Positions 12,699 to 24,810 are shown, counted from the stretch's first letter. The stretch is 64,000 nt of DNA from Cryptomeria japonica (GCF_030272615.1 NC_081413.1:554245136-554309135), one strand, 5' to 3'. Numbers and translations are program-made. The notes: a model not told the origin generated them from the letters alone.

Positions 12699-12700
12699 AT

Positions 12701-12712
12701 CTCCCCCTTTGG
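12701..12712 (-). other. Polypurine tract of element F
   Basis: The minus strand reads CCAAAGGGGGAG two bases before the 3' LTR, the expected plus-strand primer. Confidence 0.8.
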
Positions 12713-12762
12713 CATTGATGGCAACACTAGATGTGAAAAACATCCAAGTGCAAAGAAATGCC

Positions 12763-12901
12763 AAACAAATCTCCCACACAAGAATATAGCAATGAAGTTT
12801 TGATCCACACTCTCCTTGTAGATGATATCATAGAAACAAATCTCCCACACAAGAATATAGCAATGAAGTTCTGATCCAGACTCTCCCTATAGATGATATC
12901 A
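12763..12901. repeat. Two 68-bp direct repeats in the 3' region of element F
   Basis: 12763-12830 and 12834-12901 are near-identical units starting AAACAAATCTCCCACACAAG and ending GATGATATCA. They lie between the purine tract and the TSD of element E. This is a recent tandem duplication with no coding meaning that I can see. Confidence 0.85.
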
Positions 12902-13377
12902 CAGTTAAGTTCTGCAAATTTCTCCCCCTTATGTATATAACTCCTTAAGTTTTTCACATGAATATCTCTCCTCCTTTGACATCAATGCCAAAGATTTGAC
13001 ATAAATATCAAAGCAAAATGTAGTACCCCTCCTCGATCAATCTCTTTTTGTATGTTTTTGATTGACTTCAATGGAACATTATTATATATTAGTTCAGATT
13101 TTATGCGATGTTATTTCATGCTTTATCTGGATCCGTGGTGTATGATTTTATGCAATATCTCAGTGCTTATGATTAATGTTATTTTATGGATCATTATCAT
13201 GGACTGACACTCCTACCTTTTATGTGCGATGCATTATTTATATGTTGAATGTTTGCAAGTGTATTGGGATGCGAGGGGATGATTTTCCTTCACCCACTCC
13301 GGTGAGACAGGGAACGTCACGATTCTCCTTCATTAGTGTGCGTGCCGTATCTATTTATATATATATTTGTCTATATG

Positions 13378-14911
13378 TGTAATGTCCCCTTTTCTAGGTG
13401 ACATGAGATGAGCAAGGGTTGACCTGCCATTCGAGTTCCCGTAGGTCAATGACATGGTTAGGGGACTCATTCTGAGGGTCATGGAGCTTTGCAAGGGCTC
13501 TATGAGCCATTTTGGACCTTCAGACGACAATTCCTATTTTTTAGGGAGAACTGGCAGTTGATTGAATGACCACCTGGGGGACTAAGGAGTAGAGTAGGAT
13601 CCTTTTGAGCAGTTACAGGTGTTTGGAGAGAGGTTCCTACTTTTTAGGGCGATTCCCTACTTTTTAGGAGGTTGTGGCAGTTTCCATATTTGAGGTTCCA
13701 CGGGACCATACCATGGTTTCAGTTTCAGGAAGATTGGGTGTGTTTCCTAGTTTCTACGAGTATCCCTAGATTTTAGGGATGTGACTACCAGTTGGCCCAT
13801 CTTGTCCAGCATCAGTCACAGATAGGTGACGAAGTCAGATTCATGTTTGGTTGGTTATTTTGGGCTATTATTGGATCTATGGAAATATTTTAATATATTT
13901 AAATATTTCGTGAGTTAGCGATTAAATAAATTAAAATAAGGCTATGTATCTAGCCATTTCGGAGTAATAAGGGGTTTTTGGCTTCATTTGGTTTGATATG
14001 CCTATGTGTTATAGCTCGTTGGAAAGGTCTTGAACTTTGCTACATGATTCTCACCTCCCGGAGTCTTTTTGGATGCTTGAAGCTATTTATTCGCAATAAA
14101 GTGATATTTTTCTATAGTTTGACGCCATAATTGGGAAAGTGTCACTTTAATTATAAAGCGCAAGCTTTATTATTCTTTAGGGTTCGACTTGCAAAGGGAA
14201 AGGAGCTATAAGGAGATGAAAACCTAATTGATAGCATCTTTGATCATTTTGAAACTTGCGAATTTGGGAATTGCTCTGGAAGAGTGATTTTGGTCTGGGA
14301 CACAAACCCCAGGTCTGAGCTTGTTGGGACGCAGCCCTCAGCAGGAGTTGACCGTGGATTTATCTAGGATTGCACAGAGATTGTCAGAGGTCGAAGACAC
14401 ATCTTGTCCTGAAGATTCAGCGTGCATATTGGGGGTTTCAACAGGGCGGCTAGTCTATTTCAGCTGGCATGTGATTTGCAGTAGCTTCCACGCCTCCTTT
14501 GCAACCACGCCTTGTTTGTATGTTGGCTTGAAGGGTTTTATTCAGCTTATTTGGTCTTCCTCGTTCATTGCCAGTAATATTCCTCCATCTGGCATCAATC
14601 CCGATTGAGAACAGCTCCAAATAAATGTATGGATTCTTGCTAAATACAAAACTAGGTTATTTGCCTGGTATGATTTGCAGTATTTTCAGATTGCTTAAGT
14701 GTTCTTACATATGAACATTGTTTACTATTTTATTTCACAGTTGTTGCTATTTATCAATTACTTTACTTATAACATCAAAATCCAAAAAGAAACAATCCCT
14801 TTCTGCAACTTCTATCTATTCTATAAGATCACCGGAAAATTACAAAAATATAGTATGTTTAATTAAGAATTTACAGCAGCAATAGCAAAAGGATCCATTT
14901 GGGATCTTTCA
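13378..14911 (+). repeat. Element B 5' LTR
   Basis: Runs from TGTAATGTCCCC to GGATCTTTCA. It contains a series of short palindromes of the form CCTA-n-TTTTT-TAGG (13532-13547, 13635-13649, 13655-13669, 13764-13778). It differs from the right LTR mainly by transitions, with about 95% identity by eye. Confidence 0.93.
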
Positions 14912-14912
14912 G

Positions 14913-14924
14913 TGGTATCAAAGC
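14913..14924 (+). other. Primer-binding site of element B
   Basis: TGGTATCAAAGC lies one base after the LTR end. It is the initiator-Met type site with one change (A for G at the ninth base), identical to the site of element A. Confidence 0.88.
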
Positions 14925-15185
14925 ATAATCCTACCAGCCTGTGGGGTGGTAATTGCATTCACTTGGTGTGATTGGATTTGGTTTTCAGTTGGACATAAAA
15001 AGAATCATCATGACAGGGTTATGTAAAAATAAACAAGCAGGAAGGGAATTTGATCAAACACCTTCAAAGAGTTCAAGACACACTAGAGGTACAACTACAT
15101 CTAAAGGTACAAGGAGGCCCCCTGTTAAAACATTCAATGATACAACTATCATGGGTATTGCTCCCTTCCAAAAAAGCTACAAGAT

Positions 15186-16958
15186 ATGCTTACCTTCACC
15201 CAATTTATGGGTATTCCAGATGAAGCTGAAGATGCTATGAATTCATATCAGCTGCAAATAAAAAGAGAAGAACCGATTGACTCATCCATAAATGAGGTTT
15301 GTAAAAATCTCTATGAGGAATTTGATGAACATGCTACAAGGGATGAAGTGGTACCTATGAATGTTGAAAACATGTCACAAAGGTATGGCAACCATTCTGA
15401 TTTTTATAACAGCAGTCCTTCATATAAACACAATGATGATTCAAAGGTCATGGCACATGAGGAGGAAGTTGTAGGAGGGATTCCAACAGTTGGCACGCAA
15501 TATATGAGTGTTAAACAAGAGGGATGCAAGGGGAAAACAAGCCATAGCAGCCCTGAATTTTATGACAGCAGTCTTGCTACTGAGCATAATCAAGATTTTG
15601 ATGCTTTGGTGCATGAGGATGATGTCTGTGAGGGGTCATCTCATGCAAACACTCATTGTTTGGGTGTTACTGATGCTTTTGATATTGAAGATACATGTCA
15701 TAATGAGTCTGATTCAAATCAGACCTTAGAAGATGGGAACAAAACAGAAAATGTGCCTAATGGTGATGGTTCCAAGGAGGGTTTGACGGATGTGTGTGAG
15801 TCTATCTTGATAGGGGAGGTGTATGTTGAACTTGGCAAATCAGCAGCCTCTAGCATGTCATTCGAGCCACCCCACGAGGTTCATAACAAAAGTGATATAA
15901 CTTATCTTCCTCAAGATATGGTAGTCTTTGGTCAAGAAGAGAATAATGATTTGCATTCTAGACTTGAAGGTACACATGGTGCAATCATGGGTTATGATAA
16001 TGTGAATAATACAATCCATCATAAATCAGATTTTGTGCATTTTGGGACAGCTGATATAGAGCAATCTCAGAGGATGAATGAAGGATGGTTGGCAAGAGCC
16101 AAGCAAGCCAAGTTGATAGCTCATCAGGCCAAGCTTCAACTTCAGCACATTCATGATACTCATCACCATATTGGTAAGGAGGAACACGAGCTATCTAATT
16201 CTGATTTTTCAGCTGATATTGGTTATTTTTTTCATGGTGGTGATGGAATTGATAATGAGGCTCATAGTGGACCAGCCACTAATGAGTTATCCTTTATTGG
16301 CATAGAAGGTGTTCCCAATGCACCTTTCATTTTGTCACCTCTTTCATATGATAAGGCAGCGTTGTACTTATTGATTGGTGACTCAGTTTTCTTAGATTTG
16401 ACAGTCGGCTATGAAGATCAACATGTAAGGGACTTCATTTGTTACATGGCTCAACAAAACATTTACTTAGCAACCTTTAATGAAGGCACATTAATTTGTG
16501 GAAATATAGGTAAAGTTACAACAACTGTTTGGAGGTCTTGGAAAAGTATTCAACACACTTTACTTGTTGGAAATTGGCTCATTGATGGATTCATATCAGC
16601 ATTGATGGTTGGTAGTACTTGTGGCTTCAATTGGAGTGAAGTTCTTAGCTGGTTAGATGATGTTCAGGTTCACAGCAGCAGTATAATGAGTATTGACATG
16701 ATGGATGGATATGACAGTGCAAAGATTTGCGATCCTGGTATTGACATGTGTGGTGTATTTCTTCAGTGGATCCATGATAAGTTGTTTCACTTAGGGTATA
16801 AAAATGTTTATATCAGAGTAGTGCAGCGGTTGGGTGAAGCAACGTTTATCAGATTGATATGGGATCCAGTGAATTGGTTTTCAGAGTGCAAGTGCAGATT
16901 GCTTGAGGGCAAGCAATCTTCGGGAAGGGAAGATTGTAATGTCCCCTTTTCTAGGTGA
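15186..16958 (+). CDS. Element B protein of unknown function (590 codons)
   Basis: This ORF runs almost the length of the internal region and ends 24 bases inside the right LTR. A same-strand frame opening at about 14953 overlaps it, and its sequence joins naturally just upstream of 15186. The original start was therefore probably near 15010, with one frameshift around 15165. I recognise no gag, protease, RT or integrase motif. The N-terminal half is acidic, with two imperfect repeats of about 40 residues (units around residues 70 and 120, each with an F-Y-x-S-S core). The C-terminal half is more hydrophobic and mixed, ending in an LIWDP string followed by LLEGKQSSGREDCNVPF. The last part overlaps the purine tract and LTR start. 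Element A has a related ending. Survival of a long frame suggests past selection or youth. Confidence 0.6.
   Translation: MLTFTQFMGIPDEAEDAMNSYQLQIKREEPIDSSINEVCKNLYEEFDEHATRDEVVPMNVENMSQRYGNHSDFYNSSPSYKHNDDSKVMAHEEEVVGGIPTVGTQYMSVKQEGCKGKTSHSSPEFYDSSLATEHNQDFDALVHEDDVCEGSSHANTHCLGVTDAFDIEDTCHNESDSNQTLEDGNKTENVPNGDGSKEGLTDVCESILIGEVYVELGKSAASSMSFEPPHEVHNKSDITYLPQDMVVFGQEENNDLHSRLEGTHGAIMGYDNVNNTIHHKSDFVHFGTADIEQSQRMNEGWLARAKQAKLIAHQAKLQLQHIHDTHHHIGKEEHELSNSDFSADIGYFFHGGDGIDNEAHSGPATNELSFIGIEGVPNAPFILSPLSYDKAALYLLIGDSVFLDLTVGYEDQHVRDFICYMAQQNIYLATFNEGTLICGNIGKVTTTVWRSWKSIQHTLLVGNWLIDGFISALMVGSTCGFNWSEVLSWLDDVQVHSSSIMSIDMMDGYDSAKICDPGIDMCGVFLQWIHDKLFHLGYKNVYIRVVQRLGEATFIRLIWDPVNWFSECKCRLLEGKQSSGREDCNVPFSR
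16919..16934 (+). other. Polypurine tract of element B
   Basis: TTCGGGAAGGGAAGAT immediately precedes the right LTR. It sits within the block shared with elements A and C. Confidence 0.75.
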
Positions 16959-18470
16959 CATGAGATGAGCAGGGGTTGACCTACCATTCGAGTTCTCGTA
17001 GGTCAATGACATGGTTAGGGGACTCATTCTGAGGGTCATGGAAATTTGCAGGGGCTCTGTGAGCCATTTTGGACCTTCAAACGACAGTTCCTATTTTTTA
17101 GGGAGAACTGGCAATTAACTAAATGACCACCTGGGGGACCAAGGAGTAGAGTAGGATCCTTTTGAGCAGTTACATGTGTTTGGAGAGAGGTTCCTACTTT
17201 TTAGGGCGATTCCCTACTTTTTAGAAGGTTGTGGCAATTTCCATATTTGAGGTTCCACAGGACCATACCATAGTTTCAGTTTCAGGAAGATTGGGTGTGT
17301 TTCCTAGTTTCTAGGAGTATCCCTAGATTTTAGGAATGGGACTGCCAATTGGCCCATCTTGTCCGGCATTAGTTACAGACAGGTGACGAAGTCAGATTCA
17401 TGTTTGGTTGGTTATTTTGGGCTATTATTGGATTTATGGAAATATTTTAATATATTTAAATATTTCGTAAGTTAGTGATTAAATAAATTAAAATAAGGCT
17501 ATGTATATAGCCATTTCGGAGTAATAAGGGGTTTTTGGCTTCATCTGGTTTGATATGCCTATGTGTTATAGCTCGTTGGAAAGGTCTTGAACTTTGCTAC
17601 ATGATTCTCACCTCCCGGAGTCTTTTTGGATGCTTGAAGCTATTTATTCGCAATAAAGTGATATTTTTCTATAGTTTGACGCCATAATTGAGAAAGTGTC
17701 ACTTTAATTATAAAGCGCAAGCTTTATTATTCTTTAGGGTTTGACTTGCAAAGGGAAAGGAGTTATAAGGAGATGAAAACCTAATTGATAGCATCTTTGA
17801 TCATTTTGAAACTTGCGAATTTGGGAATTGCTCTGGAAGAGTGATTTTGGTCTGGACGCAAAGCCCAGGTCTGAGCTTGCTGGGATGTAGCCCTCAGCAG
17901 GAGTTGACAATGGATTTATCCAGGATTGCACAGAGATTGTCAGAGGTAGAAGACACATCTTCTTGTCTTGAAGATTCCACGTGCATATTGGGGGTTTCAA
18001 CAAGGCGGCTAGTCTATTTCAGCTAGCACGTGATTTGCAGCAGCTTCCACGCCTCCTTTGCAACCACGCCTTGTTTGTATGTTGGCTTGAAGGGTTTTAT
18101 TGAGCTTATTTGGTCTTCCTTGTTCGTTGCCAGTAATATTCCTCCATCTGGCATTTATCTAGATTGAGAACAACTCCAAATAAATGTATGGATTCTTGCT
18201 GAATACAAAACTAGGTTATTTGCCTAGTATGATTTGCAGTATTTTCAGATTGCTTAAGTGTTCTTACATATGAACATTGTTTACTGTTTTATTTCACAGT
18301 TGTTGCTATTTATCAATTACTTTACTTATAACATCAAAACCCAAAAAGAAACAATCCCTTTCTGCAACTTCTGTCTATTCTATAAGATCAGCGGAAAATT
18401 ACAAAAATATAGTATGTTTAATTAAGAATTTACAACAGCAACAGCAAAAGGATCCATTTGGGATCTTTCA
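16935..18470 (+). repeat. Element B 3' LTR
   Basis: 1536 bp, same termini and same palindrome series as the left LTR. It is followed by TSD ATATG at 18471-18475. Confidence 0.93.
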
Positions 18471-19991
18471 ATATGCACGTGTGGATTCTTTGGTGCAGGA
18501 CATTGCAGGTACTAGTACCGGGTAGGTACGGAGTATCGACTCCACCTAACTTCACAGGTCTGAGCGTGCCTTATATGTCCGATGGGAGTGGAGGAGATAG
18601 TTGTTGGACCCTAACTTGACCCGCAGTTACATTCGTGTGAGTGTTGTCAGTCGGTTGTCTTTCCCGTCTGACCGGTATGCGAGTCATAGTGCTTTGGTTT
18701 GGTCATTTGTGAATCGTCATTTGATCATTTTTTTGTTTTGCGTGCTTTCGTTCATCTGAATGGTTATTTAATTGAATGGATGATGCTATCTTAGGTTGGC
18801 GTAATTAGTTAATTATTATGCTCTTGAGATTATTGATTTAATTAAATTAATGATTTGGTAGATTAAATGGTTAAATGGCTTATTTTATTGTGTAAAGTTG
18901 CATTAATATATTTTGTGGAAGGAAATAAATAATTGCCTAGCCATTTAAGTTTTAAATGCTTATGTTGAAAGGAAGTATTGTGAAAAAGGAAATGAAATAA
19001 AAATAAAAGCTTTTCCTTTTTACCTCTCCATTTTGACTTTTGCATTTTATTTATTGGAAAAGAATTGTTTTTGGAAAAAGAGTAAATCTGACTGCTTTTT
19101 ACTTTTTAAATAATTTAAACTGATTGGTGGAGAAAACTTTTAACCTAGAAAGTTTAGGTTGAAATTATTTTCCCATATATTCCTAGGAATTCACGGGAAT
19201 GGGAGGCAGAAAATTTGGAAGAGAAGTTTGGAAAACCATTCTGAAAGAGGAGCCGGAATTTGATTTGATTTGCAAGGACTGGGATTCTTCCATCATTTTG
19301 CTTGCTAGTTTGCTTCAAGGTTGGATAATGTCTTCTTGTTTGAAATTTAAATTTGAATATTTCAGTTGCTTCCTGTGTGTTAAAAAAATGCAAATCTCTT
19401 TGTAGATTCTTGTGGAATGATTGGAATGGAAGAAAGAGTGCCTGTTATTGTTGATCTTGTGAAACTTATATCATATGTTTGCTTATAGGAAAGAAATGGT
19501 TCATTTCTCTATTTGCTGTATGTTTTTGTTCTTAAAAATCAACTTCTTGAATTACCTCTTCTATTGGGAATAGAAAGAATTAGATTTAGATTGTTGTGTG
19601 CTTTCTAGTATCTAATTGCCCAAGATTTGGGGTTTATGTTGGCAAAATTTGGTTATTGCCTTTTGCTAGATGCAAGGAATTCTTCCTGTTTATGGAAGTA
19701 AGGAAATTTATCTTAACCCTTCTCCTACCTGTTGAATTCTTCTATTGTTGCCTAAATCGTTATTTATTGGGTTCTTGTGTGATTTTAGCTCACCATTTAC
19801 CTTACTAGTAAATATCCCTTTGTAATTTGGATTTTGGCACTGTGTGTGTGTGCCGGTGAAATAAACAGAGGAAGAACCAAGCTCATGTTTTATTGATTTT
19901 AAATGCTATGGAAGCATGTATTTATTTTATTATGTTGACCTTACCTTACCCACGTGGCGGGCTAGTCCCACCACGCGGGTCAGTAGTGTCT

Positions 19992-20235
19992 GCTACCTGC
20001 AGGTAGCAATGCTACCGGTCGGCAGTACTGCTACGCGTAGCAGCACTACCGGTCGGCAGTACTGCTACGCGGTAGCAGCACTACTGGTCGGTAGGACTGC
20101 TACCGGTTGGTAGTAGCACTACCGGTCGACAGCAGTACTACCGAGAAGTAGTGCTTGCAGGCCTACCGGTCGACAACAGTACTACCGACATGTAGTGCCT
20201 GCTGTTCTGACAACAGCACTACCACAGGTAGGCCT
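19992..20235. repeat. GC-rich palindrome array inside solo LTR E
   Basis: A 240-bp island much richer in GC than its surroundings consists of repeated modules built from CTACCGGTCGGCAGTA and GCTACGCGTAGC. Perfect palindromes include GCTACCTGCAGGTAGC (19992-20007) and CTGCTACGCGTAGCAG (20028-20043). Later units vary, for example GGTCGACAGCAGTACTACCG. The array could fold into several hairpins or hold repeated binding sites; its function is unknown. Confidence 0.85.
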
Positions 20236-21270
20236 TGGCCCCCGTGTGACTTTGTACGCTTCGCGGTACAACTTTATGTGTCGTGAATTTCATTTGTATA
20301 AGATGAGATATTTTTTAAGTTGGCTTTTAATGTTAGATAAAAATAGTAATTTTCAAAGTGATTTTTATTATGTGGTTTAATAAATTTATTTATGGAAATC
20401 AAGGCATGAATTAGTAATTCAAATTGGTAAATTTGGATATATTATGGAAATGGATCAAAATGCCTATTAGGAATTCATGTTTTATTCGGTTGAATATTTA
20501 ATGTGGATTTTATTCTTGATGGAATATTGATTTGGAAATTGAATAAGATGTGAATGTCGTAAAAGAGTGTTTTATTTAATTTTCAATCAATGAATTTGCA
20601 AGTGCTTATGATGCTGATTTTCTCAAAGATTGTCCAAGTGCGGACTTAATGAAATTAGCTTTCCTTGCAAAGAGTTACATTGAGTTATTTCTGGTCTGTG
20701 GTTCAGTCGTCCTGTGGTGGCCTATTTGGTACCTTTGACCAAGTGATATATGATGACTTCGTTATCTTAACCATGTAGTGTCTTTGCCTTATGGTTAACC
20801 AAGAGTCAGTATGCCCTTGTTTTGACCAATTGTTTTTGGATAGTGGTGTTATGGCTGTCTGCTTCGCCATAGGGTCTTCGTGGAGTGACCTGTTTGTTTA
20901 GTGTCCTTTGAGAGAGTGGCTTTCAAATGGGGGCTGCGCCCAAAGTGGTTGGTAGGATGACCCATCGAAAGTCAGATAATAAGTGATAATCTAATTAATT
21001 GATTAGGTGGGTAGTTCATAACATTAAATAAGATATTGTACCTTGCGCATAGGTGAGTGCTTGTACAGGGCTCATAATGTAGTGAGAAGGCCTGGAATGG
21101 CAAACCAACCACCTTGTCTTCACGAAAGGCTGGAAGGGTCCGCATGAGACTTAGTTGGAGCCGGAGGTTCGGGAAAGGTTACCAGGATAAACCCAGGATG
21201 GGGGCTGGGACCTATGGAGGCCGACCATGGTAACCATCATAAGCTATGCGATGACACTCTCTCTTTAGGT

Positions 21271-21347
21271 TCACTTGTGTTTGTGATGTCGAATCACTTG
21301 TGTTTTGTGATGTCGAATCACTTGTGTATTTGTGATGTTGAGTCACC
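21271..21347. repeat. Short tandem repeat, three units of 23-25 bp
   Basis: Units of the form TCACTTGTGT-TTGTGATGTCGAA start at 21271, 21294 and 21318 within solo LTR E. The third has drifted. Confidence 0.85.
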
Positions 21348-22121
21348 TGGAATATTGTGGAGTCATATTGTGCTGTCATGGAGTCGTATTGTTCTGTCGA
21401 CCATGTCATGCTTTTGCTTGCTTGAGGGTCCTCTGCTATCTCCTAGCACGGTGGGGTGATTTCTAGTTTGGGATCACATGGTCGGGTGGTAGTGCCACTT
21501 CCCATCGGATGTTCTTGTTCGTACCTTCATGCGAGGATTGGCTTCGTAGGTGTTCTTGTGGTTCGTAGCTCATGCTTCATCTCATGTTTGGAGATTATTG
21601 TTATTTGGAGACCTATGTGGTCAATTTTATCATGAACTTTTGTAATCCTAAGTTTGGGATGTTATTTATCAGTTTCCTTTATGATATGTGTAAATACTTA
21701 TTGAAGAGAAATTATATTGTATCCTTTCAACCTTTCAATGGTGTAATCTGTTATTGCATATGGCTTAATATGTTCTATGAGTTTTGATGGATTATTGGAT
21801 TAACCTTATTGTGGAATTTAACTTTTGGTTTTAATCCTTCGTTGGTAACCCTTAAGGAATTCTGGTGTAAGTCTTCCGCTTGTGTTATTATCGTGCATGT
21901 TGTGTTTAATGCACTTAATATGTTTATACTTTAAAAAAAAAAAAATTGTTTCACCCTTGTTGTGGGTATTCTTTTGGGGTTCCTGGCGGGGCATTACACA
22001 AAATCACAAACCACTGAATCACAAGACTAACTACTCCCCCTGAGTAGTAGCATCACCACATCAATCCAGAATGAATAATATCTCTGATAATGCATACCGG
22101 ACTGATGCCAAATAGCATCAA

Positions 22122-23727
22122 TCAGTTTTCTGCCAGAGGGGCAGAAACCCTTAATCTGTCTCTGAGGTACTCAAATGATTCTTTAGGCAAGGGTTTAGTG
22201 AAGATGTTTGCAATCTGCTCTTTAGTGTTCACATAAACCAATCTAACTTCATTTTCTTCCACCTTTTCCTTCAAAAAGTTATACTTGATAGATATGTGCT
22301 TTGTCTTAGAGTGAAATACCGAATTCTTTGATATGTCTATAGCAGCAGAGTTATCACAGTGAATAACTACCGGTTCATTGCAATGCACTTTTATGTCCTT
22401 TAACATTTGCTTCATCCATAGAACTTGTGTACAGTTAGTAGCAACAACAACATACTCAGCTTCAGCAGTAGATAAAAAAGTACATGATTGTTTCTTGCTG
22501 ATCCATGAAATAAGTTTTTTTCCAAGAAAGAAAGCTCCATCGGAAGTACTTTTCCGGTCATCAACATCACCTGCCCAATCCGCATTTGTATATGCACATA
22601 AAGTAAAGTCATCATCTTTAGGATACCACAAACCATATTCAGATGTTTCTTGTAAGTATCTAAAAATCCTTTTCACCGCACTCATGATTTTCTCTAGGAT
22701 CACTTTGATATCTTGATGCAATGCAAACTGCATTCATTATATCCGGTCTAGTCCGAGTCAAATATAGCAGACCTCCAATCATAAACTTGTATCTTGTAGG
22801 ATTTATCGGTGCTAGTTCATTTTTCTTTGTCAATTTCTCACTTGTAACCATAGGAGTACTAACCGGTTTAGAATTTTCCATACCAAATTTCTTCAACAAC
22901 TCTCTAGCATACTTAGTTTGACAAATGAAAATACCTTTATCGGTCTAAGTAATCTGCAAACTTAAGAAAAATTTGATTTCCCCAATCATAGACATCTCAA
23001 ATTCATTCTCCATATTGTTAGAAAATTCCATGCACAACTTATCTTCACCTCCAAAGATGATGTCATCAACAAAGACTTCAATAATCAGTATATCATCATC
23101 AGTGACTTTATAATATAGATTACTGTCAGCATTACCTTTAGTGAAACCAAGTTTTAAAAGATATTTGTCCAACCTTGCATACCAAGCTCTACGTGCCTGT
23201 TTCAATCCATATAGGGCTTTCTTTAACTTGCAAACCATGTTTTTATCATTTGAAAGTGAAGCCATCAGGTTACTCAATATAAACTTCCTCATCAAGATCC
23301 CCATTTAGAAAAACACACTTAACATCCATATGATAAACCTTATAGTTTTTATGTGCGACATAGGCAAGAAATAATCTTATAGCTTCAATCCTAGCTACAG
23401 GTACAAATGTTTCACCATAATCAATTCTTTGTGAGAATATCCTTTACAAACCAATCTAGCTTTATTCCTCACAAGCTGTCCATTTTCATTTAACTTATTC
23501 CTATAAACCCATTTAGTTCCAATAACATTCTTATTTTTAGGCTAGGGAACTAAAATCCATGTGTGATTCTTCTTTATCTGATCTAATTCTTCTTCCATAG
23601 CTTTCATCCAAAATTTATCTTTACATGCTTCAGTTACTGATACCGGTTCAATTTGAGTTATTAAACATACCTCATCAGCTGCCAATCTTCTTCTTGTCAT
23701 CACTCCTTTGTTCTTATCCCCAATGAT
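22122..23727 (-). pseudogene. Element F reverse transcriptase and RNase H (broken)
   Basis: On the minus strand this is the C-terminal half of a Copia polyprotein. The first RT portion (about 23727-23305) is recognisable only across frameshifts. The frame 23304-22945 contains a CKLKKALYGLKQA-like string and the catalytic FVDDI motif (YVDD in most Copia elements). 22899-22660 carries the RT end with a GGLLYLTRTRPDI string. 22733-22122 is an open RNase H domain with NADWAGD, STAEAEY, CDNSAA and the HSKTKHI string typical of plant Copia. Several stops and frame changes separate the pieces, so no functional enzyme can be made. Confidence 0.9.
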
Positions 23728-24810
23728 CTAATTTTCTGAATGATTCAACCTTACATACCTAGGAGTCTTCTGACTCTCTGTTCCTCTTCCCTGATCTTCA
23801 GTTACTATTGAATTTTTTGATACTGTTGGAGTAACTGGTTCAGCATTCTGTTCCGGTAAAGGTGTTACCGGTTCAGTTATGATCATTTCCACAATCGGTT
23901 CTTGCTCATAAATTCTGATTTGACTTCTATTTTGCTCATCCACCTTGACATTAGCGCTCTCCACAATTCTCTGCAATCTTTTGTTATAACATCTATATGC
24001 TTTGCTTTCATTAGAATAACCAAGAAATATTCTTTCATCACATCTAGGATCAAACTTGCCAATGAAATCATCTCTCTTGATATAACATTTACTACCAAAG
24101 ATTCTGAAGTACTTAACTTTAGATGTATTGCCAAACCATAACTCATAAGGTGTCTTATCAGTTTCTCCTTTGATATGAACTCTGTTGAATGTATAAACTA
24201 TTGTGCTCACTGCTTCTCTCCAGTAGATATGAGGTAGATTAGCTTCCATCATCATGGTTCTAGTAGCATCCAAGATAGTTTTGTTCTTTCTTTCCACAAA
24301 TCCATTCCGCTGAGGTGTCCGGGGAGCAGAAAATTGTCTCCTTATGCCATGCTTCTCACAAAAGTTATTAAACTCATTGGATGTGAATTCTCCACCATGA
24401 TTTGGCCTTAAGCACTTAATCTTCAATCATGTCTCAGTTTCAACCTTAGCTTTAAAGATTTTAAACTTTTCAAAAGCCTCAAATTTTTCCCTTAGAAAAG
24501 TAACCCACATCATTCTAGAATAATCATCAATGATTAGCATAAAATATCTATCACCATGAAAACTTTTGATTCTAGCAGGACCACACAAATCAGTATGAAT
24601 AAGATCAAGAACATCATTAGATTTGTCTTGTATACTCTTAAAAGAGGTTCTGACCTGTTTTCCCATTTGACATTCCTTACATACCAGATTATAGGGATTC
24701 ACAATCTTACGTATATTTCTAACTGCCTTAGTTGAACTGATCTTTACCATGCAATACAAATTCACAACATAGCCTTTTATGCCAAACCCAACTCTCATCA
24801 ATTTGTGCAA
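23728..24810 (-). pseudogene. Element F integrase (broken)
   Basis: Two minus-strand frames, 24810-24427 and 24426-23728, cover the Copia integrase. Visible features are a CKECQMGK zinc-binding end, the first catalytic Asp in HTDLCGP, a G-G-E-F block where the second catalytic Asp is replaced (RPNHGGEF instead of the usual R-S-D-x-G-G-E-F), and the catalytic Glu in RNGFVERKN. The ELWFGN and FGSKCY strings of the C-terminal part follow. A stop separates the two frames. The changed Asp alone would abolish strand transfer in this family. Confidence 0.9.

Larger units (their letters stand above)
13378..18470 (+). mobile_element. Complete non-autonomous LTR element B
   Basis: LTRs of 1534 and 1536 bp (13378-14911 and 16935-18470) with TSD ATATG at 13373-13377 and 18471-18475 enclose an internal region of only 2.0 kb. 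The internal region holds a primer site one base after the left LTR, a 590-codon ORF without known gag-pol domains, and a purine tract. It is non-autonomous because RT and integrase are absent. The LTR start TGTAATGTCCCC and the block just before the right LTR are shared with elements A and C, so B is probably mobilised by a C-like chromovirus (inference). Confidence 0.92.
13019..21998 (+). mobile_element. Giant solo LTR E (about 3.9 kb without the nested element B)
   Basis: The sequence begins TGTAGTACCCCTCCTCGATC and ends GGGGCATTACA, with a perfect TSD CAAAA at 13014-13018 and 21999-22003. Once B and one copy of its TSD are taken out, about 3.88 kb remain. It has no primer site, no gag or pol motif and no second internal LTR, so a solo LTR left by LTR-LTR recombination fits best. 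The TGT...CCCC start and CATTACA end resemble those of solo LTRs D and I. Small internal ORFs (for example 19596-19808) have no recognisable domain. Internal repeats are listed separately. Confidence 0.85.

Noticed and set aside
14321-14608. 95-codon frame in the left LTR of element B
   Set aside because: Lies wholly in the LTR. The matching stretch of the other LTR (around 17841-18026) has a differently sized frame, so it is not conserved as coding.
19992-20235. CRISPR-like array
   Set aside because: The repeats are irregular palindromes without unique spacers of constant length, and the sequence is plant nuclear DNA inside an LTR.
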